Under the pieces are notes generated by a model. That model made no database searches. It was not told where the DNA came from and saw nothing but the letters and a program-made list of their open reading frames with translations. A DNA stretch of 52,609 nt. It comes from Spirochaetaceae bacterium (lineage in GTDB: Bacteria; Spirochaetota; Spirochaetia; Treponematales; Rectinemataceae). A program made the translations under genes and the position numbers. Of this stretch, positions 1-8,476 are shown one piece after another. Position 1 is the stretch's first letter. Each line of letters starts with the position of its first letter. Location: positions 1 through 52,609 of the forward strand of contig JAOABY010000010.1 in NCBI GenBank assembly GCA_026418115.1, read 5' to 3'.

Positions 1-1481
1 TTCAGCACATCAGCCCATTCCCAGGTTCGCACGACGGTGCCCTGCTCATTGACAATCTGAGCCTGCCAGCGGTCGCCAGGTACGGATTCCTGGAGTATCG
101 TGAGCGTATCATTCCTGCCATCATTATTGGGAGAGAATATGGTCCGCTCGAATTTCACGGTTGCCTGGGGTGGTATGCGATCAATCAGCACATCGAGAGG
201 ACCTGCTGTCCTGAGGGCATCATTCCTGTAGAGCACTTCCAGCGCAAGCGTGTATCTGCCATCGGGCACCGGTACACCTTCGGCCGTAGTGCCATCCCAG
301 CGGTATTCTCTCCTCAGATCCTCATTCCCCGTCCATGTTCGCACCGCTCTACCCTGCGCATCCCTGATGGAAAGCTCATACCTTGCCATTCGAGATACAG
401 CTTCGGCATCAATATTGATTACCAGCTCATCCTGGACTCCATCACCATTGGGACTGAATGCCTTCACATTCGTAGTCATGCGCACGGGGCGGGCGCCAGT
501 CTCTACCTCGATAGAGAGAGGCGCAGTGACGGTTCTGTTACCCGCACGGTCTTCTGATTCTGCAATGTAGCTATAGATACCGTTCGGCACCACATTTCCT
601 GACGCATCCTTGCCATCCCATACCAGGTCCGCAGCCTTCTGCTGCCACGTCCAGGTCCGTACGACTGCGCCACGGCTGTCTCGTATGCTGCCCTTCCAGT
701 CGTCTCCCGGCACCGAATTCTGGAATATGGTGACGGTATCACTCCTCCCGTCGCCATCAGGAGAGAAGATGCTCGCCGATGCCTTAACTTCAATGCTTGG
801 GAAGATGCGATCAATCAGGAATGTACCTGTTGCCGTTTCGGCAATATCGCCATTTCTGTACTCAACCCGCACGGAAGCAGCATAGCTACCATCAGGAGCC
901 GGCAGGTTGGTGTCGGTTTCACCCCGCCATTCAAAAACATACGATGTACCGTCAATTTTCTGTGATTCCGGTAGCGTGCTTCCCTGCCACATTCGCACCG
1001 GACTCATTGCTGCGGGGCCCTCCTGCGCAATGATCTGCAGTCGGTATGCTTTCACCTGATCAGGTGCGGCTACTTCAAGCCTGAGTTGCAGCCTGTCGCG
1101 CACACCGTCTCCATTCGGACTGAACGCACGCTGATCTATGGTCAGGCGTACGGTCTTACGGCCTGTTTCAACCTCAAGCGCCGGACTCTGATAACGGAAA
1201 CTGTTGCCTGCGGCATCACGGGATGTCAGCACATAGCGGTATCTTCCATCAGCAACAACGTTGCCTGCCTCGTCCTTGCCATCCCATTCGAAGGATTTCA
1301 GCACATCAGCCCATTCCCAGGTTCGCACGACGGTGCCCTGCTCATTGACAATCTGAGCCTGCCAGCGGTCGCCCGGCACCGATTCCTGGAGTATCGGCAG
1401 CGTGTCATTCCGGCCATCATTATTGGGAGAGAAAATGGTCCGTTCGAATTTCACGGTAGCCTGGGGTGGTACACGATCTAC
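1..1481 (-). repeat. Near-identical DNA repeat, offset 1296 bp, inside the FlgD-Ig gene
   Basis: Bases 1-185 and 1297-1481 are the same sequence with roughly a dozen substitutions. Both encode the same Ig unit, including the run VKFERTIFSPNNDGRNDTL. The offset of 1296 bp equals 432 codons, that is four Ig units, so the reading frame is kept. The similarity continues to the left window edge, so the duplicated block is probably longer than what is seen here. Confidence 0.85.
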
Positions 1482-4400
1482 CACTATTGGACCAAGGCTT
1501 GCAACCGCCTCATCGCCATTGCGGTAGCTGCCCTTCAGCGTCACGGTATATTGCCCATCAGGTACAGGGATGTCTCCTGTTCCACGTCCATTCCAGGTAA
1601 TGCTCGCAGGCAGATTGTTCGTACCACTCCTGCTGAACACGACGCCAGCACGCGACTGGATGCTGAGCTCCCAGGCAACCAGACGCTCCGGTGCTACCAT
1701 CTGCAACTGCAAGACCAGCTCATCAAGAATGCCATCGCCATTCGGACTGAAAGCCATGCCGGAGGCAGTGATGGATGCCTTCTTTTCCAGTGTATCAATG
1801 GTCAGGGAGAGGGGCGCCGATGCAAACCCATTACCCGCAGCATCCACACAGAGGAGCCGGTACGTATAGGTACCGTCCGGCAGCAGCGCGCCTTCTGCGG
1901 TTCTGCCATTCCAGATAAGGTCTGCTGGCTGTCCTTGTTTGAATTCCCAGCTTCGTACCAGCGTCCCTGCAGCATTGCGAATTTCCGTCGTCCAGAGTGC
2001 TTCCGAGCTGCCTTTCTGGCGGAGCGTCACTGATGCCTGTTCCGGTGCACCTTTGGGGTTGAAGACTTCCCGGCTTGCCAGCACTTCTGCATTCGGCGGT
2101 GTTATGTCCAGTATGAATTCAGGACTTGCAGCACGCGTCTTCCAGCCATTGTCATACTCAAGCTCAAGTGTACACCTATACTTCCCTTCGGCAAGTCTCG
2201 TTGCACCAAGCATGCCGTCCAGCTTCAGGAGTGAGGGGGGCACGGAACCGGTGCCGCCAGCACCAAGCGATCCAATGGCACGGCCCGTCGCATCCGACAG
2301 ATCAAGACGCCACTGTCTGATCCCACCTTTCATATCCAGATCGACTCGCAGTTCGATCACATCTGCCACACCGTCATCGTTCGGGCTGAATGCCTCACGA
2401 TTGAGTGCCAGTCTGGCCTGCGGTCTGCTGGTGTCTACCATGATGGGCTTGTACTCGGTGCGGAATGCATTGCCTGCCCCATCCACACAGGCAAGCAAGA
2501 GTGTATACCGACCGTCCTCCACGAGCTTGCCGCTCGCATCCTTGCCATCCCACACGAAACGGTCAGCAAGCTCTTCAATATAGCTCTTCTCCAGTACCGT
2601 CCTGCCATCGGCGCTCACAATGGAAAGCTTCCAGACATCTTCTCTGGTCCCAGACAGTCTGAAGCCGAGGGTATCACGGCTGCCATCCCCATCAGGGCTG
2701 AAGATTGCCCGTTCATCATCAAGCACAATGGTGGCAGAGGGTGGTATCACATCGAGAAGGAAAGGACTGCTTGCTACTACAGGAGTATAGCCGTTCCTGT
2801 ATCGCAGCCGGACGACTGCCTCATACCATCCATCCGGAAGCATCTGACCGGTATCATCTCTTCCATCAAAGCTGTAGGAAGCCTGTGGCGGATTGTCGCC
2901 CGGACCTCTTCTTACCCATACCTGCTTCTTGTTCTGATCAAGTATGGAGAGCTCCCAGGAGAGTAGATTCCTGGTAGATTCAAGGTTCAGATCGATCGAC
3001 TGGACATCCAGTTCGCCATCGCCGTTGGGGCTGAATGCAGTCACGGCAGACTGCAGGAAAATCCTTGGCCGTGAAGTATCTACGATAATCCAGTCAGACT
3101 CATCGGGAGAATTGCCCACAACACGGGAGCCAATGTTGCCGGATTCATCTGCTGCAGAAAGCCTGAACCGATAGCGCCCGTCCGGCACGACCTTTCCCTG
3201 GTCGTCGGTTCCATCCCAGACAAAATCGCGCGGAGCAGCCTGTTCCTTTATTTCAACCGTTCGAACTGCCTTGCCGGAGCGATCGATGATTTCGTATTTC
3301 CATGCATTCTCTATTGAACCCTGGGTTCTGAAGGCGATTACATCCTTGTTGCCATCGCCATCCGGGCTGAGAATCAGCGAATCTGTGGGTACGTAGGTCT
3401 CGTCGGTACCAGCTACCCAGGTATTTGCTGCAGGAGGCTGTCGGTCAACGACAATCTTGAGACAGCCGTCAAGGTCGGTATTCTTGTTGCCGGCATTGTC
3501 CCATGCATAGAAGCTTGCAAGATAGGTGCCTTCGGGCACGAACGTGCCATTGTTGTCGCGCCCATCCCAGCGCAGTACATCAGGAATGAAAACATCTTTG
3601 TCCACTCTTGCGAGACTGCGGAACAGGTCTCCCAGTGATCGGATCCTGTCGGGAATGAGCTGTCTGCCGGTAGAATAGATTACTCTCTTGCCATCACCTC
3701 TCGAAGGATCTTCAATTCTGAATTCCCAGCCGGCAACAAAGCCCTGTGTATCTCTTACTGTAATGGGAATTTCAAGCCAATCCTTTGAACCGTCTGCATT
3801 CGGAGAGAAAGAATAGATGCCATGCAGAGGAGCCGGAAGCACTGCTTTCACTTCGGGAGGCGTTCTGTCGCGACCGCCAAAGGTGAGATCGACCCCTCCT
3901 CCGACAGCTTGGAGGCTCTTGTACAGCGGTTGGAATCCAGCAGCCGTTTCGACAGCAGAAAGACTGCCCTTGCCGACGTTGGATCCTCCCAGCCTGATGC
4001 GGCCTGACAACGCAGCTGATGGCAGCAGGCTTCTTCCTGTACCTGCAACAAGATCATGAAGGCTGGTCGACCAGTAGGTGCGCAGGAAAAGCGCATTCCA
4101 GAAAGAGAAGCCAAGCCCTACCCCGCCCTCCACATCTGCAAAGGAAGGTGCCGCAAGATCCAATGCTGCATTGATGCTGAGCCAGGGAAGATTGACGAGC
4201 AGAGCGCTGAACCCCAGTGCAGGAGTAAATCGGGGAGGGAATCCTGTAGCTATGCCAGGAAGCAGAGAATCCGTGACAGGGTCGTATTGGCTTGCATAAT
4301 TGAACTCGCGGCCAATGCCGCGCACCGCAAGCCCCATTCTGATATCACTCAGAAAGCCGATTCTTTCGGCTGTGGAACCCCTCGGCTGCTCAATGCTGCC

Positions 4401-4925
4401 CAGCTCCTGGATAATTCCAAGGTCCATCCATGCGCCCCAGCCGAGTGTGCCATTGGAACCTATCCCTGCCCATAGAGAAGTACCAATTGTCAGCCTGGAA
4501 GAAAGCCGCTTGGAAAAGCCTCCTCCAACAAGCCCGAACGTGCCGAGAGGCATGGTGTGCATGGCGCTGTCTGCACTGAAGAAACGAATTGCGCCACTCC
4601 ACACTCCCGCCGGTGCTGGAATGGAAAAGCCGAGCGATGCTGCAGAGCTGTAACCCTCTGGACTTCCCGCAGCTCGATCCAGTACCCCGCTGTATCCACC
4701 ATAGACATGGGTCTGCAGCAGCGAACCAGGAACCGCAGGATTGAAAGGGAAGCTCCATGCCGAGCTTGTTTCGGCTGACGAAAGGCCAGATCCCATGGTC
4801 CACGGCAGATATATCCTCGGCAGCAGCGAAGCTCCCGATGGGGGCGCATAAGCCTGTATCGGAAGCAACGTGCCTGCGATCAGCAGCGCCAACGCAATGA
4901 ACTTGACGTTTCGACTCGCTCTCAT
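1..4925 (-). CDS. Exported FlgD-Ig-like repeat protein, 3' end outside window
   Basis: This reading frame is open from an ATG at 4925-4923 to the left window edge, giving at least 1641 residues with no stop codon. An AAGGGGAAA ribosome binding site precedes the ATG, and an N-terminal hydrophobic stretch (FIALALLIAGTLLPIQAYA) looks like a signal peptide. Residues from about 25 to 350 are rich in Gly, Ser and aromatics and resemble a beta-barrel or PorV/UPF0164-like domain (inference). The rest is a string of about 110-residue Ig-like units, each carrying an FSPNGDGxxD-type motif typical of FlgD-Ig domains. I count twelve such motifs, near positions 3800, 3360, 3015, 2690, 2370, 2060 (degenerate), 1740, 1420, 1110, 760, 445 and 130. 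Units often end in a DGRYRY/AGN pattern. This architecture is common in large spirochaetal surface or periplasmic proteins of unknown function. The likely role is structural or adhesive; no catalytic motif is visible. Confidence 0.85.
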   Translation of the reverse strand, partial: MRASRNVKFIALALLIAGTLLPIQAYAPPSGASLLPRIYLPWTMGSGLSSAETSSAWSFPFNPAVPGSLLQTHVYGGYSGVLDRAAGSPEGYSSAASLGFSIPAPAGVWSGAIRFFSADSAMHTMPLGTFGLVGGGFSKRLSSRLTIGTSLWAGIGSNGTLGWGAWMDLGIIQELGSIEQPRGSTAERIGFLSDIRMGLAVRGIGREFNYASQYDPVTDSLLPGIATGFPPRFTPALGFSALLVNLPWLSINAALDLAAPSFADVEGGVGLGFSFWNALFLRTYWSTSLHDLVAGTGRSLLPSAALSGRIRLGGSNVGKGSLSAVETAAGFQPLYKSLQAVGGGVDLTFGGRDRTPPEVKAVLPAPLHGIYSFSPNADGSKDWLEIPITVRDTQGFVAGWEFRIEDPSRGDGKRVIYSTGRQLIPDRIRSLGDLFRSLARVDKDVFIPDVLRWDGRDNNGTFVPEGTYLASFYAWDNAGNKNTDLDGCLKIVVDRQPPAANTWVAGTDETYVPTDSLILSPDGDGNKDVIAFRTQGSIENAWKYEIIDRSGKAVRTVEIKEQAAPRDFVWDGTDDQGKVVPDGRYRFRLSAADESGNIGSRVVGNSPDESDWIIVDTSRPRIFLQSAVTAFSPNGDGELDVQSIDLNLESTRNLLSWELSILDQNKKQVWVRRGPGDNPPQASYSFDGRDDTGQMLPDGWYEAVVRLRYRNGYTPVVASSPFLLDVIPPSATIVLDDERAIFSPDGDGSRDTLGFRLSGTREDVWKLSIVSADGRTVLEKSYIEELADRFVWDGKDASGKLVEDGRYTLLLACVDGAGNAFRTEYKPIMVDTSRPQARLALNREAFSPNDDGVADVIELRVDLDMKGGIRQWRLDLSDATGRAIGSLGAGGTGSVPPSLLKLDGMLGATRLAEGKYRCTLELEYDNGWKTRAASPEFILDITPPNAEVLASREVFNPKGAPEQASVTLRQKGSSEALWTTEIRNAAGTLVRSWEFKQGQPADLIWNGRTAEGALLPDGTYTYRLLCVDAAGNGFASAPLSLTIDTLEKKASITASGMAFSPNGDGILDELVLQLQMVAPERLVAWELSIQSRAGVVFSRSGTNNLPASITWNGRGTGDIPVPDGQYTVTLKGSYRNGDEAVASLGPIVVDRVPPQATVKFERTIFSPNNDGRNDTLPILQESVPGDRWQAQIVNEQGTVVRTWEWADVLKSFEWDGKDEAGNVVADGRYRYVLTSRDAAGNSFRYQSPALEVETGRKTVRLTIDQRAFSPNGDGVRDRLQLRLEVAAPDQVKAYRLQIIAQEGPAAMSPVRMWQGSTLPESQKIDGTSYVFEWRGETDTNLPAPDGSYAASVRVEYRNGDIAETATGTFLIDRIFPSIEVKASASIFSPDGDGRSDTVTIFQNSVPGDDWKGSIRDSRGAVVRTWTWQQKAADLVWDGKDASGNVVPNGIYSYIAESEDRAGNRTVTAPLSIEVETGARPVRMTTNVKAFSPNGDGVQDELVINIDAEAVSRMARYELSIRDAQGRAVRTWTGNEDLRREYRWDGTTAEGVPVPDGRYTLALEVLYRNDALRTAGPLDVLIDRIPPQATVKFERTIFSPNNDGRNDTLTILQESVPGDRWQAQIVNEQGTVVRTWEWADVL

Positions 4926-5054
4926 GAACTTTCCCCTTGCAGATTTCCAGTTCTACCTTGCAAACAGTATCACGTTCCAGTGCCGCCAACAGGCGCTGGA
5001 AGCCAGTATTTGGTGCATGCTTCGGTCTCTCTGCATCCCGCTGCAGAAAATTCT

Positions 5055-6023
5055 TTACTGATACATGACCAGGCTCGGTCGAGGATTCAGCTGCATGACC
5101 TCAGCCGGCGTCATGAGTGGCTGGTCGTATCCTGCGAATGGAAACTCCGACTTGAAAAACAGCTTGAAACCCTTGACCGGCATGTTTTCGGCTGCAGCAT
5201 TGCGGGCATAGGTTGCCAGTTTCATGGAAGGAGAGCCAAATCCATCAGCTGTATGGATGAGCAGCACCTGATCGCGATCGGTTCTGACCCTGCTCCTGTC
5301 CTGGATCATCTTGTCGGCAAACTGGTGCACCACCAGCATGCGGATACCCGGAATATCATGCTCCTTGATGTAGGCTTCCATGTACTCCTGGGCAAAATTG
5401 ACTTCATCTGCCGTGACGGATCCTATTTCCTTCATTGGTCTCAGCGTTCGCCATTCTGGATCAATGGCAAGGTGCACATTGGGGTAGTGAAGGAAGGGCA
5501 GAATTCTGTCCATCGCTTCCTTGACACTGTATTTGCCTATCTGGTGATCTACGAACACCAGCATGCCCCTCTGCATGGCGTACCGAATATACTCAAGCAG
5601 AATACTGTCATCGAGATATCCAATCTCGCCTCCCGGCCAGCAGGTACCATAGATTATGTAGTAGGCACCAATGACACCATCCCTGCCATTGACGGCATCA
5701 TAGTTCCGTGCCATCTCGGTGACCATATCTGCGATTTCCTCTTTGGAATACCGGCCCAGAATACCCATCTGGACAGATCCGGGCTTGCCGTAGTACGCCA
5801 CGATAGTTCTGTTTGCCACGAGTGGGATGCGGTTCCAGAGATGCCCGCCTGCTGCGTGATAATTGGCCAGACTCATGGTCTGATCGAGGTTCAGCATGTT
5901 CTTTTTAAGATACAGTGAGGGGAAAAGCCTGTAGCTTGCAGGCTCGACAGCCTGAGCACCAGCAAGCACGAGCAGGGCCAGCACAAGGGCGGCAGGGATC
6001 CAGCGATTTCCAGTCTTCACCAT
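5055..6023 (-). CDS. Exported protein of unknown function, possible TIM-barrel fold
   Basis: This 322-residue protein starts at the second in-frame ATG (6023), which has an AAAGG ribosome binding site 7 nt upstream; an earlier ATG at 6038 is possible but lacks one. The N-terminus (IPAALVLALLVLAGAQA) is a clear signal peptide. I do not recognise a named family. The mature part contains HLAIDPEW, LVVHQF and alternating strand/helix patterns, including a DGVIGAYYIIYGTCWPGG segment, which suggests a TIM-barrel of the glycosidase type (inference). It lies 129 nt upstream of the FlgD-Ig gene on the same strand and could be co-transcribed with it. Function remains open. Confidence 0.75.
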   Translation of the reverse strand: MVKTGNRWIPAALVLALLVLAGAQAVEPASYRLFPSLYLKKNMLNLDQTMSLANYHAAGGHLWNRIPLVANRTIVAYYGKPGSVQMGILGRYSKEEIADMVTEMARNYDAVNGRDGVIGAYYIIYGTCWPGGEIGYLDDSILLEYIRYAMQRGMLVFVDHQIGKYSVKEAMDRILPFLHYPNVHLAIDPEWRTLRPMKEIGSVTADEVNFAQEYMEAYIKEHDIPGIRMLVVHQFADKMIQDRSRVRTDRDQVLLIHTADGFGSPSMKLATYARNAAAENMPVKGFKLFFKSEFPFAGYDQPLMTPAEVMQLNPRPSLVMYQ

Positions 6024-6141
6024 AGTTGACCTTTGCATGTGGAGTTACTCTCAATCTTATCGGCATGGCCGAGGTGAGTCTGAAGAGGAGGAGCATCCTC
6101 CGCACTCTTCCCTGCCTGCCGGAATTCTACATGGTACAATG

Positions 6142-6171
6142 AAAAAAAGCCGCTCAGCATCGAGCGGCTTT
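6142..6171 (-). terminator. Rho-independent terminator of rpmB
   Basis: A perfect 10-bp stem (AAAGCCGCTC at 6146-6155 with GAGCGGCTTT at 6162-6171) closes a 6-nt loop. Read on the minus strand it is followed by a T-run (A7 on the plus strand, 6142-6148). It lies 40 nt past the rpmB stop codon. Confidence 0.9.
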
Positions 6172-6210
6172 GCTGCTTCCGCGCATGCGGAACTTCATCC
6201 CCTGAGGGAA

Positions 6211-6402
6211 TCAGACGTACTTCTCGACCTTTCCGGATTTCAGGCAGCGAGCGCAGACCTTTACATGCCTGATGGTGCCATTGTCCATGGTCCTGAGCTC
6301 GATGAGGTTTGGCCGCCAGACACGGCGAGTCCTGTTCTTGGCGTGCGAGATGTTATTTCCGAAAAGCGTTCCCTTACCGCAGATTTCACAAACTCTCGAC
6401 AT
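6211..6402 (-). CDS. rpmB: 50S ribosomal protein L28
   Basis: Ribosomal protein L28 of the large subunit, 63 residues. The start [11 protein letters not shown] at 6402 is chosen because it matches the family start, has a GGAG site upstream, and a promoter places the transcript start near 6424, which excludes the upstream in-frame ATG at 6432. Two Cys pairs (CEIC and CARC) form the zinc ribbon of the C+ form. The segment [18 protein letters not shown] is the conserved rRNA-binding core. The gene follows ffh by 83 nt but has its own promoter and terminator, so it is probably also made as a single-gene transcript. Confidence 0.95.
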   Translation of the reverse strand: MSRVCEICGKGTLFGNNISHAKNRTRRVWRPNLIELRTMDNGTIRHVKVCARCLKSGKVEKYV

Positions 6403-6430
6403 GATAGTCTCCGCTGATTGTAGTCGAGGC

Positions 6431-6459
6431 ACTATACCCGAATGCCCCTGGAATGTAAA
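6431..6459 (-). promoter_or_regulatory. Sigma-70 promoter of rpmB
   Basis: On the minus strand, TTTACA (6459-6454) and TATAGT (6436-6431) are separated by exactly 17 nt. The predicted transcript start is near 6424, leaving a leader of about 22 nt that contains the GGAG ribosome binding site of rpmB. Confidence 0.75.
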
Positions 6460-6485
6460 GAGGCCAGGTCACTTTTCCTGCCGTC

Positions 6486-7811
6486 TCAGGCTCCTCCACC
6501 GAAGAGTTTTGACATGGCACCCTTGTTCTTCACCATTTTCTTCATCATGGTGCGGCTTTTCTCGAACTTCTTGAGCAGACGATTGACTTCGGCCACCGAG
6601 GTTCCGCTCCCTCTGGCAATTCTGCTCCTGCGGGATGGTCCGATGATGAGATGATTGAGGCGTTCCTTCTTCGTCATGGACAGGAGAATCGCCTCTTCGT
6701 GCTTCATTTCGTCCAGGTTGATCTGATCCTCATCGATCTGACCGGCCAGACCGGGAATCATTTCCAGCATGGATTTGACCGAACCCATTTTCTTGACCTT
6801 CTGGATCTGTTCCAGATAATCCTGAAGGGTAAAGCTTTCCTGACTGATCTTGCGCTCAAGTTCCAGCGCTTCTTTCTGGTCATAGACCTGCTGTGCCTTC
6901 TCGACAAGAGACACAATGTCTCCCATGCCAAGAATGCGATTGGCGATACGGTCCGGATAGAAGGGTTCCAGACCATCCAGCCGCTCGCTCACGCCAATGA
7001 ATTTGATTGCCTTGCCGGTAATGCTCTTGAGCGAGAGCGCGGCACCACCTCTCGTGTCGGAATCGAATTTCGTGAGGATCACGCCTGTCACGCCGATGCG
7101 CTCGTCGAAGGCCCTGGCGATATCCACCGCAGACTGCCCCGTCATTGCATCTGCTACCAGCAGCGATTCCACTGGCTGGACGGCATCACGCACCCTCATC
7201 AGCTCCTGCATGAGAGGCTCATCTATCTGAAGCCGGCCTGCCGTATCGACGATAAGCGTGTCAAAACCCTCGCGCCTGGCGCGAAGCATTGCATTCCTCG
7301 CAACCTGTACCGGATCCCGTGTATCCTCACGGTGAATGGCAACCTCGGCCTGACCGGCCAGCACTGTCAACTGTTCTACAGCTGCCGGCCTTACGAGGTC
7401 GCATGCCACCAGCAACACCTTGCGCCCCTTCTTCTTGAGATGGACGGCGAGTTTGGCGGCTGTAGTGGTCTTGCCTGAGCCCTGCAGTCCGAGCAGCAGG
7501 ATTACGCTCTGTGTATCGGTCCCCTTGAGCACCAGGTCCTGCCGCTCATCACCCAGGAGGGCGACCATACGGTCATAGACAATCTTGACGAACTGTTCGC
7601 CGGGGCTGACAGAGCGCAGCACCTTTTCGCCCTTTGCTTCTTCGAGCGCGCCGTTGATGAAGCGCCGCACCACGCGGACGTTGACATCCGCCTCGAGCAG
7701 AGCAATCTTTATGCGCTCAAGCGCATCCTCGACATTCTTTTCAGAAATGGTAGCCTTGCCGGCTATGGTTCTGAAAACATCGGAAAAGGTCTCGGTAATC
7801 TTCTCTAGCAT
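6486..7811 (-). CDS. ffh: Signal recognition particle GTPase Ffh
   Basis: SRP54/Ffh binds signal peptides of nascent chains together with 4.5S RNA and delivers ribosomes to FtsY at the membrane. The protein has the usual length (441 residues) and order: N-terminal four-helix domain (1-90), G domain with P-loop GLQGSGKTT near residue 108, DTAGR, and the TKFD G4 motif, then the Met-rich M domain from about 300 with the RRSRIARGSGTSVAEVNRLL RNA-binding helices. The G4/G5 stretch reads TKFDSDTRGGAAL where most bacteria have TKLDGDARGGAAL, a mild deviation. It lies 69 nt downstream of the HD gene. A small hairpin (7847-7864) lies in that gap. Confidence 0.97.
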   Translation of the reverse strand: MLEKITETFSDVFRTIAGKATISEKNVEDALERIKIALLEADVNVRVVRRFINGALEEAKGEKVLRSVSPGEQFVKIVYDRMVALLGDERQDLVLKGTDTQSVILLLGLQGSGKTTTAAKLAVHLKKKGRKVLLVACDLVRPAAVEQLTVLAGQAEVAIHREDTRDPVQVARNAMLRARREGFDTLIVDTAGRLQIDEPLMQELMRVRDAVQPVESLLVADAMTGQSAVDIARAFDERIGVTGVILTKFDSDTRGGAALSLKSITGKAIKFIGVSERLDGLEPFYPDRIANRILGMGDIVSLVEKAQQVYDQKEALELERKISQESFTLQDYLEQIQKVKKMGSVKSMLEMIPGLAGQIDEDQINLDEMKHEEAILLSMTKKERLNHLIIGPSRRSRIARGSGTSVAEVNRLLKKFEKSRTMMKKMVKNKGAMSKLFGGGA

Positions 7812-7880
7812 GGTTCAGATTCCTGTTCTGGAATGAAGAATGAGGCGCCCTGTCTGTCCAGGGCTGCTACCCTCCCAGGT

Positions 7881-8447
7881 TCAGAGGTTGCCCTTGAGCC
7901 CGACCTCTGCCGCAACGCCTCGGAGGGCCTGGATGGTTTCTCCAATAAGCTCTTCGAGCGGCATACCGAGCATGGAGGCTCCCTGCTCGATCACCGACCG
8001 CCTCACCCCAGCTGCAAACGCAGCGCTCCCCCATTTTTTCTTCACCGACTTGACTTCCATGTCAAGCACACTCCGTGAAGGTCGCACGTATGCGCAGGCT
8101 GCAATGAACCCCGTGAGTTCGTCGGTCGCATAGAGCACCTTTTCCATGCGATGCTCAGGCTCCACATCCGTGCAGATCCCCCATCCATGGCTCTCCACTG
8201 CATGGATGAATGCCGCATCGAATCCAGCTGCAGCAAGGATCTCCCGGGCATGTTTCAGATGTTCCTCCGGATAGCGCTCATAATCGATATCATGCAGCAG
8301 TCCTACCAGACCCCAGTACTCGACATTTTCACCGAAGCGCGCTGCAAAATGACGCATCACTGCCTCGACGGACAAGGCATGACGGAACAGAGACTCATCA
8401 TGGTTCCAGGTGCGCCACAGACTGATCGCTTCGTCACGGGACAGCAT
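7881..8447 (-). CDS. HD-domain hydrolase
   Basis: A 188-residue HD-superfamily protein. The start at 8447 has an AGGAGG site. Metal-binding residues are visible as an early His (LFRHALSVEAVMRHFA), the HD pair in GLLHDIDYERYPEEH, and a later His in AVESHGWG followed by an Asp in ATDEL. Proteins of this type are annotated as HDIG or HDOD-like phosphohydrolases acting on nucleotides or phosphoesters; the substrate cannot be told. It sits between ftsI (30 nt upstream) and ffh on the same strand and is likely co-transcribed with them. Confidence 0.85.
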   Translation of the reverse strand: MLSRDEAISLWRTWNHDESLFRHALSVEAVMRHFAARFGENVEYWGLVGLLHDIDYERYPEEHLKHAREILAAAGFDAAFIHAVESHGWGICTDVEPEHRMEKVLYATDELTGFIAACAYVRPSRSVLDMEVKSVKKKWGSAAFAAGVRRSVIEQGASMLGMPLEELIGETIQALRGVAAEVGLKGNL

Positions 8448-8476
8448 GCAGACCTCCTTGCGATGGAAAAGCCGGC

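Noticed and set aside
1086-2033. Open frame of 315 codons on the plus strand
   Set aside because: Opposite the FlgD-Ig repeat gene, whose frame is continuous and carries regular motifs.
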